Shown: positions 16,258 to 26,200, numbered from the stretch's first letter. The stretch is DNA of 30,990 nucleotides from Coemansia sp. RSA 1804 (GCA_027578815.1 JANBTH010000142.1:1-30990); one strand, 5' to 3'. Notes: generated by a model from the sequence alone, not told the origin. Numbers and translations: made by a program.

Positions 16258-17540
16258 CTAGGCAGCTCTCTTGACGCCACGGCGAAGCCCTGCTCTAGGG
16301 GCGCTGGAGCTGGAAAGGATGTCCCGAAGCGAGCTGCCCGGCTTTGTGCCAACCATGGGCTTCCGCTTCTGCGCACCCAAAGGAGACAGCGAAAGCGATG
16401 TGGACGACAGCGATGACCGCGACGAGCTGCTGGCCGACAGTAGAGAAGGCCGAGGAGTCGGGCTCTTTGCAGATCGCGGTGAGGACAGAAGCGACCCAAG
16501 CGGCGTGCTATTGCTGCCAATGCGTTTTGTCGCCGTGCCTGCGAGCCCCGTCCTTGCAGCCTGTTTCTGAGCACCAGCATGTACCAGCGGCTTATCTGCC
16601 GACTTGGGTGTCCGCTTCACTGCAACCGGCTTCTTGGCACCCCGCACCAGCTGCTTCGCCGGGCTTGCTGCTGCTGCTGCTGCCTTTGTCTTCGTTGCTG
16701 CGGCCTGCTTGGTGGCAGCACTGGTCTTTTTAGCAGCCGCCCCGCCTTTGCTCTTGCCGAGCTTGATGTCCACAAAAAACACATCGTCCTCGTCATCGTC
16801 TTCGTCGTCATCAGCATCAAAGTCCGAGTCGGACTCCTGCAAATCAGAGCCGTCGTCATCGCTGTCCCTAGCTCTTTTGCGTCCGCTCGGCTTTTCAACA
16901 GACTCCTTGTGCTGGTCTTCTGGTGACGATTCACAACCACTATCCGCCGTCTCTGGTTCTTCTGCTGCTGCTGATGCTGCTGCGTCTGATGGACTCGATC
17001 CAAGTATAAGCGTGTCCTCCTTTTCTACAGAAGGCTCGTCATCGTCCTTGTTGTTTCTCTCACTGTTTTCTGATACGCTCTTCTGCGCTTCCTTCTTTGC
17101 ATGCTTGGATGCTGCCGTACCACTTCTACTAGACTTCGCGGGTGTGTCTGCTCGTGTCTTTTTCTTCTGCTGGGTTGTTCTACATGAAGATAATTCCAAT
17201 AAACCACTTTTTAAGGGGGTTTCTCTTGCTATTAGGATACACTCTCCTGTATCTTGCCTAATCAAATGAAGAAGCCCAGCAGTGCTCTACTTACTCGTCG
17301 TCCGAAACCTCAAAGTCCGACTCCTCACTATCGTCAGCATGCTCCTCAAAGTAGTTGATCTTCTTTTGCGCACGAGTACTACACAATGGCTTTAGAGAGA
17401 GAAAAAACAGTTCGAACCCAATTTGGCCCTCAGTAATTCCTTTAGTCTTTACTCTTTTGAACGGCTTTGAGTACCTCCAAAACGACCAACGCATGTATCG
17501 CTTATACTGCCTATTGTCCAGCTTACCTTGACCGTGTCAT
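16258..17540 (-). CDS. Acidic/basic disordered nuclear protein with NUCKS1/RAD51AP1-like N-terminus (3 exons, 339 aa)
   Basis: Inferred model: exon 1 17527-17540 (14 nt), intron 17379-17526; exon 2 17295-17378, intron 17180-17294; exon 3 16258-17179. Both introns have GTAAG donors and TAG acceptors, and the joined length is exactly 1020 nt. The N-terminus reads MTRSSTRAQKKINYFEEHAD then DSEESDFEVSDDE. This basic patch, [VI]NY, and acidic SD/DF pattern is typical of the start of vertebrate NUCKS1 and RAD51AP1, which bind chromatin and help RAD51 recombination. The rest is disordered: GRKRARD nuclear signal (132-138), a long Asp run (138-165) followed by VFFVDIKLG, an Ala/Lys-rich stretch (about 174-205), then a basic Ser/Pro-rich tail with repeated SP sites. 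The homology is a motif-level suggestion only. The gene model is better supported than the function. Confidence 0.7.
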
Positions 17541-17797
17541 TTCCACCTGTTTCGACAAAATATATGTTAAATATAAATTAATAGCAAGAATCTGTTACAA
17601 AATAAGAGTATTGGCACTAATAAATAATGACCAGTGAAAAGAATTGCAAGGGAGGGGAGAAAAAAAAAAGAGGGAGAGAAACGCGTTGTTTATTTTTTTG
17701 CGCAGTCGCTCAGACGCAAAAAATGATAAAACCAGATTCATCACGTGAATAACGCTATAAAACTGCCTGGCTCCCTATAGGTCCGCGTATTCTCTTT
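17541..17797. promoter_or_regulatory. Promoter of the 16258-17540 gene with TCACGTGA site
   Basis: 257 bp between the end of the SCOC gene and the start of the acidic nuclear protein gene, both on the minus strand. It carries the palindrome TCACGTGA at 17741-17748 and poly-A/poly-T tracts around 17660-17700, the usual nucleosome-poor promoter features. Confidence 0.5.
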
Positions 17798-18016
17798 TTA
17801 AGTGAATACGGTCGACGCCATCATGTTGGCCACATAGTTCTCCAACGTTGCCCGTTCTTGATCCAGCTTTGCCGCCTCTGCCTCCAGGTCTTTGTACCTT
17901 TCTAGCTTTCCCCGCAATTCTGCAACCATGTCTGCTGCCGACTTTTTGTCAGTTGTGGCAGTAGTAACCTGCTGGGTTCCTGTCACGCCGTTTGTTGGAT
18001 TTGTCTCCCGTGCCAT
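17798..18016 (-). CDS. Short coiled-coil protein, SCOC/Slo1 family (72 aa)
   Basis: The protein is nearly all coiled coil: MVAELRGKLERYKDLEAEAA followed by KLDQERATLENYVANMMAST and a VFT end. The LENYVANMM-AS-xVF ending matches the C-terminus of animal SCOC (Pfam PF10224), a Golgi protein that binds Arl1 and works in autophagy; yeast Slo1 binds Arl3. The first 28 residues are polar and not conserved. The ATG at 18016 (MARETNPTNG) gives the usual short length. Two longer frames upstream exist only by reading into AT-rich leader. No introns. The call rests on the coiled coil plus the C-terminal motif. Confidence 0.75.
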   Translation of the reverse strand: MARETNPTNGVTGTQQVTTATTDKKSAADMVAELRGKLERYKDLEAEAAKLDQERATLENYVANMMASTVFT

Positions 18017-18390
18017 TGTTCGTATTGCCACCGAATCTAGTAGTTTGTTTGAAGTGAAAATATAAGCTAGAATATATGGTAAACAAAGTAAGGTGAATTG
18101 GGATAGAGCTTTTGAATTTATTGGCATTTTGTATTTTGATACAGGAAACTTTTTCTTTACTGAAAATATTGAAACAAGATTGGCCTAAATGGTTTTGGGT
18201 TTTAATATTTCTCACCCTTGTGGAAATGCTGACTGATGGTCTCTTCTTCTTCTAGTCGCCTTTAGACAACTTATATGCTGGCATTAAATCTTTTTCACAA
18301 TGTTTTGCTTAGCAAAAATTAGCTATATGCATAGCCTAAACCTCAATACAAGCTATACATGTTTATTTAGCCATTATCGTAACTCGAGCT
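18017..18390. other. AT-rich intergenic, SCOC leader
   Basis: No gene supported. This is the left edge of a 5-kb AT-rich island that runs to about 23.28 kb. Sequence near the SCOC start is its probable 5' leader and promoter. Confidence 0.6.
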
Positions 18391-18591
18391 TCAAATTACA
18401 CGACTTTTTTCTTGTATTTCATGCCGTGTTTTTGATTGTTCTTCACTTTGAAACTTTAGTATATTTAGCAATGTGAGTACACATGCCTTTGTTTTTTGAA
18501 ACTCAGCCACTGTTGCATGTTCTGTTGTAACCTCAACTATTGGACAGCCACCACGGCGCCGAAGCCCACACTCATTGAATATTTTACACAT
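18391..18591 (-). pseudogene. Decayed member 1 of a tiny-ORF array
   Basis: On the minus strand an ATG at 18575, in the same ACTCATTG context as the start of members 2 and 4, opens MSVGFGAVVAVQ and stops. A different frame carries GCPIVEVTTEHATVAEFQKT, whose VTTEHATVA lines up with LTTQASTVTATG of member 2 and TTQISSVNATG of member 4. It therefore looks like a broken copy of the same gene. No convincing TATA box is left at the usual spacing. The open frame from an ATG at 18591 (66 codons) reads through both parts but is not clearly a gene. Confidence 0.3.
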
Positions 18592-19280
18592 GATATTTTA
18601 CACTACGCTTTATAGTATCAACTCTTTCTATACAAGCTAGGGTTTGTACAATTACTATTGCATATAAAATGTAGATAATAAAGAATATAGATAAAGTAAT
18701 AAAAAAGAGATAATACGTTTAACCTAGTTGGACTTTTATTCCATCCTTTATCTCTACTCTCCTATTTCTATATCTAACCTTTTACTCTAGTCAATCATGT
18801 GCGGTTTTCGAATTCAAATAATAAAGTCACCTTTTTTATCTTTATATAAAGAAAAAGCAGGCAAATTATTAGAGGCCATATGGCTATGTGACGGAAGTTG
18901 AGTTTCAAGTTTGGTGTATGCCAGATTTGTGGATACATGAATGGGACTACGTTAAACAAATTGCAAAACTATTCATGTCTAGCAACCTTTTATTGCTGGT
19001 GCTACTTGTTTGCAACCTTTACGTTTAAAAGCCTTTTTACTGTTATTATCATTAAACGCACACTTTCTATGACAGTTTTTACAGGTTATTGTTTTCACAC
19101 ACACATGAATTAATCACGCTGTTTGCTTATGTTACGTTTTCTGTTTCTTATAAAAATGATATATTTACTCACAGTATCTAGTCAACAACTAAACAAACTA
19201 CACATGTATTCATATGATATACTGTTGGTTCTTATAATTCTCTATCTGCCTTTTTCGCTTTCCTTATCTCTTGTCATTTC
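18592..19280. other. AT-rich spacer between array members 1 and 2
   Basis: No gene supported. A + strand frame near 18911-19112 includes FGVCQICGYMNGTTLNKLQN, a CxxC zinc-ribbon-like string without an ATG before it. An overlapping frame gives a 36-codon ORF at 18918-19028. Both are probably chance or relic sequence. Confidence 0.45.
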
Positions 19281-19386
19281 CTACTTTTTAGGAGGGGGCT
19301 GAGAAATGATTCCAGTTGCAGTTACAGTACTTGCTTGGGTTGTCAAAGATACAGGATTAACCTGGATAGGATTTTGGGGTACTCAT
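19281..19386 (-). pseudogene. Frameshifted member 2 of the tiny-ORF array
   Basis: The ATG at 19386 starts MSTPKSYPG and stops at once, but the next frame continues VNPVSLTTQASTVTATGIIS and ends PPPKK. The span is 106 nt, one more than a multiple of three, as expected for a single-base insertion. TTQASTVTATG aligns with TTQISSVNATG in the intact member 4. A TATAAAT on the same strand lies at 19496-19502, about 110 bp upstream of the ATG, so promoter and start are preserved while the frame is lost. Confidence 0.45.
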
Positions 19387-19495
19387 TGTATGTTGGTGTA
19401 TTGCTTCGAGTTGTTTGTATCAAGTGAAAAACTGTTATGATTTATAGAATAATGAAAATGAAAATGGGTGGGAAAAGGCAAGCAAACAAAAGGAA

Positions 19496-19502
19496 ATTTA
19501 TA
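19496..19502 (-). promoter_or_regulatory. TATA box of array member 2
   Basis: TATAAAT read on the minus strand (context gagtataaattt), about 110 bp before the ATG at 19386; the position is similar to the other array members. Confidence 0.4.
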
Positions 19503-19841
19503 CTCGGCCAGAAACAATCTGTACATGTATGTATTCACTTTGTTGTTTTATTGGTTTTCTTACTTTTTATTAACAAAGAAAAAGTATGCATCACTTACAA
19601 GTCAGATATGGTAATATCCTACATTCATGTATCATGGTTGGCATTACATGTATCGATGTTGTTTCTATTTTTACCCCTTTCTGTGCAGCAAATATTATTG
19701 ACAAAAACTATTGATAGCAAGAAAATATAATTAAATAGCTATAGCTGGTCGGCTATCTTTAATTTCCACTATTGGTGGCTGTTTTTATTTCTGATTTGAC
19801 AATTTGCGAAGTATATTTGCCGCCTTTATTTCATTTTTATT

Positions 19842-19952
19842 TTACTTTATGAATTTTCCAGCAACATTATCTTTGTTAACGCTGGGTTCAGAAATAGTGG
19901 GAGGGGTAGGCCTTGGCGGATTCAAAGTTGTTGAAGGATTTGCCTTATTCAT
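19842..19952 (-). CDS. Array member 3, 36-aa Pro/Thr-rich ORF, truncated by a stop
   Basis: The ATG at 19952 opens MNKANPSTTLNPPRPTPPTI and ends in NVAGKFIK. Past the TAA the same frame continues NKNEIKAANILRKLSNQK to a stop at 19785. That continuation aligns with the C-terminus of member 4 (FTKINININD... ending NRK) across the stop, so the TAA (ATA in member 4) looks like a nonsense change. TATAAAT on this strand at 20091-20097 stands about 140 bp before the ATG. A further upstream block at 20136-20250 resembles that of member 4 (20891-21007). Function unknown; no signal peptide. Confidence 0.4.
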   Translation of the reverse strand: MNKANPSTTLNPPRPTPPTISEPSVNKDNVAGKFIK

Positions 19953-20090
19953 TGTATTCTAGCGTATATGAGTTGATGATGCTATTTTAGATAACTTGAA
20001 TAAAATTAGAGTAATTATAAGCTGTATGTGAAAAATGTGAAAAAGAGAAAGGAAGAAAGAAAATATATTTTTTTGCTGAAGGCAGCTTGC

Positions 20091-20097
20091 ATTTATA
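20091..20097 (-). promoter_or_regulatory. TATA box of array member 3
   Basis: TATAAAT on the minus strand, 139-145 bp before the ATG at 19952 and followed by gcaagctgccttc, which matches the agaacaagcttcttc after the TATA of member 4. Confidence 0.5.
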
Positions 20098-20538
20098 TTA
20101 TTTTTGCTTTTGCCTAACGCTTGATAAATTTGGTTAGATGTTGCTTACACATCAAGGATAGTAAAGTCTCATAACGATTTACTCAAATTCCTTGTTGCGC
20201 TTGTGTTTGGATATATCATGGGTACACGAAAACTTTACATTCACATTTCTTTTTCTTATTTTCATGTAGCATTTGCCAATTAAATAAATAATGGCTAAAT
20301 CTATTTAAATAATTAAAAGGCAAATTAGGGTTATATAGTAAAGTTGAAAAGTATATTATAATATTTTTCGAATTAAAACTGTGCAAAGTTAAATATCAAC
20401 AAAAAGCCAACTTGGAATTCCCGCTGAATCATGTAAAACAAGGATGCATACAATTGCAAAAAAGACGATGCTCAGTCATATGACACTATTATATGAATTA
20501 GTAACAATTATTATTGTTTACCTGACATAAAATTATGT

Positions 20539-20682
20539 CTATTTGCGATTTATTTCCTCAATAACGTCGTTTATATTTATTTTGGTAAAGGTTCCAGTTG
20601 CATTTACAGAGCTAATTTGAGTTGTAGAAGTAGAAACAGAACTGGATGTCCCCGATGCTTTAGCTGGGCTAGAATTACTCAT
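20539..20682 (-). CDS. Array member 4, intact 47-aa Ser/Thr-rich protein
   Basis: The ATG at 20682 opens a clean 47-codon frame: MSNSSPAKASGTSSSVSTST, then TQISSVNATGTFTKINININ and DVIEEINRK (repeats of Ser, Thr and Asn). It is the only copy in the array with no stop or frameshift. It has a consensus TATAAAA on the same strand at 20818-20824, about 140 bp upstream, and a ctcattgtttgttaacgtatatg start context shared with member 3. It is hydrophilic, with no signal peptide, membrane segment or known domain. The presence of related copies with the same promoter spacing is the main reason to call such a short ORF. Confidence 0.42.
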   Translation of the reverse strand: MSNSSPAKASGTSSSVSTSTTQISSVNATGTFTKININDVIEEINRK

Positions 20683-21784
20683 TGTTTGTTAACGTATATG
20701 ATGCAATGTCGCAACTTTAAGTATATTCAGTAGAAATAAAAATAATAGTATTTTATGAATTTAAAAGAATGTAAAAAGAAAATAAAAAATATTTATCTGG
20801 TTAGAAGAAGCTTGTTCTTTTATACCCTTTTTTGTTGTTAATTGTCTATTTCCTATTTTCTATTCATTTTCCTTTTTCTTGTTAACATTAATCAGGTGCT
20901 GCTCGCACATCATGAGTGGTAGTGTTTTTCATACAATTATTTGAAATTCATGATGTGTTGGATTCCAACTATATCATGAACACTAAAAAGATTTTGCATT
21001 TTCCCCTTTTTCCACAAATTGCTACCTAGCAATATTTAAATTAAAAATTCAAATTATTCTTAAATAAATTAATATAAATTGTTTAAATACCTACACTAAT
21101 GTTAGTTAGACATTGGCAATACATAAGATATGTTAAAATCTAAAATCTATACATTAACATTGTAAAATCAAGACACTTAATAACCCGCAGTGCCATGATC
21201 AGAGCATTTAGCTACCTTATTACTTGATCTGCTGAAGTAGGGCTACCTTTTCTTTTGATTTAATATTTGCTTGAATTACATGACAATGCAGATATTATTA
21301 CAACCTGTAAAGATAGCTGAAAGTGTGTGCCCCAAATATAAGTGTGACAGTTGATTACACTGTTATATGTGACATGTACACTTTAAACTTATTGTAGTGG
21401 TTTGTTGAGCCATTGTATGAATTCAAATTATTTAATTAATTTTTTGGAGACTTTGTATATCATTTTATTAAATTATAAAGTCATTTTCAATAAATTAATT
21501 AAATTAATATTTAAATATGTTTAGTTATAATATAAGCAATAAATTAAGGACACATGGTAAGTCATAAGATGTCAAAATACAGTATATCTATTATATTGAA
21601 ATAAATTAGGATATTGGAGAATTTGGATTATTTGATGAAATTATTTCTTTCATGTTAAAATACTCATAAATAATATTGTACTATTGCAAAAGTATATAAA
21701 TTTGAGCAGGTTGCATTAGGGCTTTATCCACCATAAGCTAAATACTTCATTAATTTAATAATACTTAAAGGATACTTGAATAAT
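20683..21784. other. AT-rich region upstream of the array
   Basis: From 20683 to about 21007 this is the promoter of member 4, with an upstream block related to 20136-20250. Beyond that no gene is seen. Stretches 21109-21156 and 21549-21597 resemble each other (gacat..catNNgat..aaaat), suggesting an old direct repeat. About 21470-21495 resembles the intron of the 5914 gene (aattataaNgtNttttcaata). Confidence 0.45.
20818..20824 (-). promoter_or_regulatory. TATA box of array member 4
   Basis: TATAAAA read on the minus strand (context gggtataaaagaac), 136-142 bp before the ATG at 20682; same spacing as in member 3. Confidence 0.55.
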
Positions 21785-22008
21785 ATGCCAATTACACTTT
21801 GTAAACTAGGGTGTTGCACATACTGTAAAGGTTGTGGAGAGGTAACACTTGTACAATGTAGGGGGTCAAAAGTACATCTGTGTATACAAACTTCCTTTTT
21901 GGATGTAATGATACAGATTGTACTCAAAAAAATACATACACATTTAATGAAAATGAAATAAAAATGAAACATAATGAATTGTTAAAGAAATTGAATGCAA
22001 AAAAGTAA
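21785..22008 (+). pseudogene. Cys-rich zinc-ribbon-like gene relic, two frames
   Basis: The ATG at 21785 opens MPITLCKLGCCTYCKGCGEV then TLVQC and more (58 aa, stop 21961). A second + frame, open 21862-22008, gives TNFLFGCNDTDCTQKNTYTF and a Lys-rich end. Joined, the two would give a CxxC...C...GC..C pattern like a zinc ribbon or GRF-type finger, so a frameshift or missed intron near 21870-21895 is likely. A TATATAAA at 21692-21699 stands about 90 bp before the ATG. The MPIT start is shared with the 5914 gene, possibly by chance. No family is assigned. Confidence 0.27.
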
Positions 22009-22110
22009 AAAAATTGTTAACAGCTGTGTTTAAGGTTTAATATTGTAGACTTTTAATTTTCTTTTAATAAAATTACTTTCAAGACTACCTAAAGAAACAT
22101 CCTCCTTCCT

Positions 22111-22155
22111 AATAGTGAATATCGGTGCTTTTATAGCCACCGATCATTCACTATT
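22111..22155. repeat. Near-perfect inverted repeat (hairpin)
   Basis: The left arm aatagtgaatatcggtg (22111-22127) pairs with the right arm caccgatcattcactatt (22138-22155) with one bulged base and a 10-nt loop. There is no gene on either side within 100 bp. It could be a small palindromic element, a miniature inverted-repeat remnant or a structured RNA. Confidence 0.8.
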
Positions 22156-22204
22156 AAAAGAGTACACTACTATAGATCAAATCCTAATACGAAAATGCTA
22201 CTTG

Positions 22205-22278
22205 TGATGACCAGAGATGTTTACTTTTGCATCGAATGTTAACATTCCGATCAAATGTTAACATCTCCTATGTCATCA
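22205..22278. repeat. Nested inverted repeat with central palindrome
   Basis: TGATGAC (22205) pairs with GTCATCA (22272), and inside it GATGTT (22216) pairs with AACATC (22260). Within lies the 14-bp perfect palindrome GAATGTTAACATTC (22234-22247) and a second ATGTTAACAT. It starts 50 bp after the hairpin at 22111-22155. Confidence 0.65.
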
Positions 22279-23288
22279 TAACACCATGAGTATAAAAAGT
22301 GCCCAAAACCTAAATGCAAAAGTAATAATAATGGTTTTGTTTTATCCATAAAAATGGCAATTGTAGCTTTAACAAAAAATAAATAGGTGACTGTGGATAT
22401 AATATTCTTTTTTGTGTCAGTTATAACTAGAAACTAGAAATAGCTATTAAGTGATAGTGGATTCTTACTAAAAGTTTTGTCAGTTCAAACTTTTAGCGTT
22501 GAGTAAATGCATATTGAGTTTATGAGGGATTTCACTTACTAAAGTCTAGCAACCTTAGCACTCGATTATGATGACCGAAGTAGAGACAGTGTGAATTTGT
22601 CGACAAGCCACGCTTTATGGCTTGCTTACCACTTGCAGTTTCTCTTTTTTTAATTCCTGTTTTCCTGTTTATTTCTTAGTTGGTTCAGCTTTTACTTCAA
22701 TATGTCTATTTTCTCTCATTTATTTGCCTTTACAAAATAAAAACTATAAAAAATTAGCAGCAAATTGAGATATGGAAAGCCAGACATGTGTCAGTAATGT
22801 CTGTATGTGGAGATTTCTTTGAATGAATCCTCAATTCTGGCAACTATTCAGCCGATTGCCGAGTAGATTTATAGTTGTGTTAATATTTAATTATATTCCA
22901 TAGCATCTCTTTACATGTAGATACACATTCTGCAGTGTATCTAATTTGCCGTGACAAGAGTGTTATTTTCACATATTTTCACAGATATGAAAGAGTAAGC
23001 CATGGTAGTTGTGGCACTTACATCTTTAGCGTCATAATCTGATATACTTTAATTTACTTTCTTGGGTGGTAAAATATCTCTGCAATGGATGATGGTTACG
23101 TAATCACCAGCACTGATGTGATTCATGCGCGGTATTTATTGTACTGTATTATTTATTAGCAGGCATTTGTTTTTTTTCTGTCCATCACTCGCCAATTTCT
23201 CTTTTTCCATTATTTTTCGTTGCTAATTTCTTCTCCTTTATTAATATATTTTTATTTTCTCTTTAAAAATTCAACAGTCAATATAAAA
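22279..23288. other. AT-rich region before the HECT gene
   Basis: No complete gene. A short + frame at about 22282-22380 reads HHEYKKCPKPKCKSNNNG, another Cys-containing relic. A 7-bp-stem hairpin (CAAGCCA/TGGCTTG) is at 22604-22624. The last 120 bp are pyrimidine-rich with CT tracts, the likely core promoter and leader of the HUL5-like gene. Confidence 0.5.
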
Positions 23289-26200
23289 ATGTTTGGCTTC
23301 CAGGGCGACTTTAGAAAACAGCGCAACATTAATCTCGGCGGAAATCGTCGGAATGGCGCTGCTCGCTCAAACACACAATCTGTTCTTAATAAAGCACACG
23401 AGGAAAGAGAAAAACGAGAGCAAGAGCGTCGTAAGCAAAAGGCAGCTATGTTTATTCAGCACTTTATTAGTGGACATCAAGACACTGCAAAATGGAGGCA
23501 CCGGATGCGCTGCTCCCTTGATCTTTCTTGCCTTGACGCTGTCTCGCCGCAGAAACTTGATGCTCTATACTCGACGTTATTGGGTTTTGTATCGTACTAC
23601 AGTGGCTCCGCGCAGGACATTGATACGCATAGCCGTATTCTGCACCTGCTTTTTGATACCGATACAAACTCTGCAGGGAACAGGAGCTTGTCAAGATACA
23701 GCAAAATTGTATCTTTTCTGGCATTGCAGCATGACAGTCCGTTGAGCGTAAGCAGTCAGAAATGGGCACAGCTTTTGTCAAAGCTTCTTGGTTTGCCTAT
23801 GAAGGTCAGATATAACCGCAATGGAGATAACGCACAGCAGATAGACGCGCCGATGTTGTTGAACAGCATCCTACAGGCATCTGCTGTGGATAACAAAAGA
23901 TCTAACTCTCAAACCGACAACAACCGCATAGAATTTGCCGAGTGTCTGTTGACGAGTCTGGTTGTTTCGCATAAGCTGTACCCGTTTCTTACAAGATGCA
24001 TAAGTACTTCAAAGAGACACGCAGGCGATAACACCACGGAGCTTGCTATAAATGTTAGTGTTCTACCGATGGCTTTTACTTCGCTCAAAGACAAAGTGGT
24101 GCTTTATTTTGCCCAGTGGATTCTATCCATTCCTGGACTTCCTACAAAGATTGGAGTTCGTGGAGTTACCAGCCTTTCTCGAGCGCATGTCCCATGGAGT
24201 GCTCTAGCAAGGAGTGTAAAAAGGGTGGCTGAAACGTGGCACCAGAATCTGCAGCGCGATCCCGGGTTTGTCGATGAGATTGCACAGTCGGTGATATTCG
24301 AGAAGAAACCAAGCAGCAGCATTGCCCTGCCCCTTGTAGCAATCAGCATGCTTGGAAACCTCACTGCATTTGTGTTGCCACAGTTGTCGCACACAGAAAA
24401 GCCAACAGCAGAATCAACAGACATTGACATGACATTTATTGACGCGTGTGCCGCATGTGCACGTACTGTGCCAGTATGCGACCTCTTTGAACCAAAGAAG
24501 ACGCTCAGCACGTCCGACAGCATTGGTTATAACCTTGTGAGAGTGGTTGATCCGCTGGCTCTAAAGTGGCTGAACAGCGTTTTTTCGACGCAGGTTCTCA
24601 GACTACTGGTAGACGCTAGTTGCCATGGCGGCAGCACATATAGCTCGACAGCAGAGGAGCTGCTACTAATGTTTATCCAACGGTGGGGCGTGACTATAAA
24701 CCGTGCAGTGGTTGACAACATCTTCCAGGCCGTTGACATCCGCACAATTGGCTGGAGAGCGGTTCTCCAGGATCAAAAGTTTGTTGAGGACTTTGCTGGT
24801 GCATATGTAACTGTGCGGATAATAAAGGGACACAACCTTGTAAAGTTCCAACTGCTCTGCGAAGTGCTAAATCGCCAGCTCCAGAGCATTGGCGACGACG
24901 AGCTGTTTTCACAGGAAATGTCACTGCCTGTGGATGAAATCAAGATAGTTGCGCGGATCTGCCGTAATACTGCGTTTGCACTTTACTGGTCGCAGGAGAC
25001 TTCGGGCGCACTAGTGCACTTGAGGGAGATTTCGGCCGAGTTGACAAGACAGCTGTTTGTTCGTGACATGAGACACAAATTTGTGGATGACAAATTCTGG
25101 CTTATGCCGCCGTCGTTGCTGGAAATGTCGTCGTTTGCCGATACGGTCGTCGAGGATCCGATGTTTCTGCCGGACAGCAGCAGCGCCGAGGATGGAGGCT
25201 CAGACGACAGCGACAGCGACATGTACTCGGATGAATCAGACGCAGACTCTGACGATGTCACATCGGCACTTGCTTCTGCTAGCACCTCTCGAGGCGCACA
25301 TGCACCAAACTCGCAGTTTGGTCGGCTGGTGAACACCTATTCTCAGATTGCTCATAAGAGACAGGGACATATTGGCAGAACTGTTATCACTCCGCGCATT
25401 GCTGTTCTGAAGAACATTCCCTTTGTTGTGCCGTTTAACGACCGTGTGCGCTTGTTCCACGCACTTGTAAACAGAGATCGTGCTAGTATTGGCCTGGCTT
25501 CGTTGGGAAATGGCATGAATGCTAGTCCGTATGGCAGATTCCCATCCACACATGCGACTATTAGACGCGGCCATGTATTTGACGACGGATTCCACGCGCT
25601 CTATCCGGTTCTTAGCGGGCGACCCGTGAGTGAAGTCCAACAACAGCAAGAGCAAGAACAACAACGCGCAAGACCATTCAGTCAACAAGCAAGTGGAAGA
25701 AACATTGTAAACAGAGCAGCATCAGACGCGGCGCAAACAGCGACTAGACAGGACTTGCCTTTCTCCGCGCCAGATGAACAGCAGCGGCCCATTGCACAAG
25801 TGCAAGTGCCTGGGAGCCGTGGATTTGATATCGTGTCGTGGCCCTTTGAGCAGAACATGGCTCAGGGCTGGAATGGGAGCTCAGTTGGAGACATGCTTGA
25901 TCCCAACGACCCGTTTGAGTTTGCACGACGTGCTGAGAATCAAGCAGCAGCCATGCAGACCATGGCAAGCCTTGGCAGGCTCGACAGAGCGACCCGCATC
26001 AATATATTCAAGCAGCGCATGCAAATTGAGTTTGAGGACCGGTATGGAATGCCCGAAGCAGGGATTGACGGCGGCGGACTGTTCAAGGAGTTCTTGACCA
26101 GCCTTATCCAAGAAGCATTCAGCCCGCAGATGGAGCTGTTTAGCGAGACCAGACAGAACAGCCTGTACCCAAGTCCCAATGCGGTCACCCAGGGCGACAG

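Noticed and set aside
16604..17269. 221-codon + strand Ser/Ala-rich ORF
   Set aside because: It is antisense to the acidic nuclear protein; its Ser runs mirror the Asp/Ala codons of the real gene.
17395..17425. GGGTTCGAAC string resembling a tRNA T-loop
   Set aside because: The flanking bases cannot form the T-stem and no acceptor or anticodon arm is found; it lies in an intron.
18391..22300. CRISPR-like or transposon interpretation of the repeated units
   Set aside because: The array units contain promoters and ORFs with about 0.6-0.8 kb spacing and no terminal repeats or transposase; CRISPR arrays do not occur in fungal nuclear DNA.
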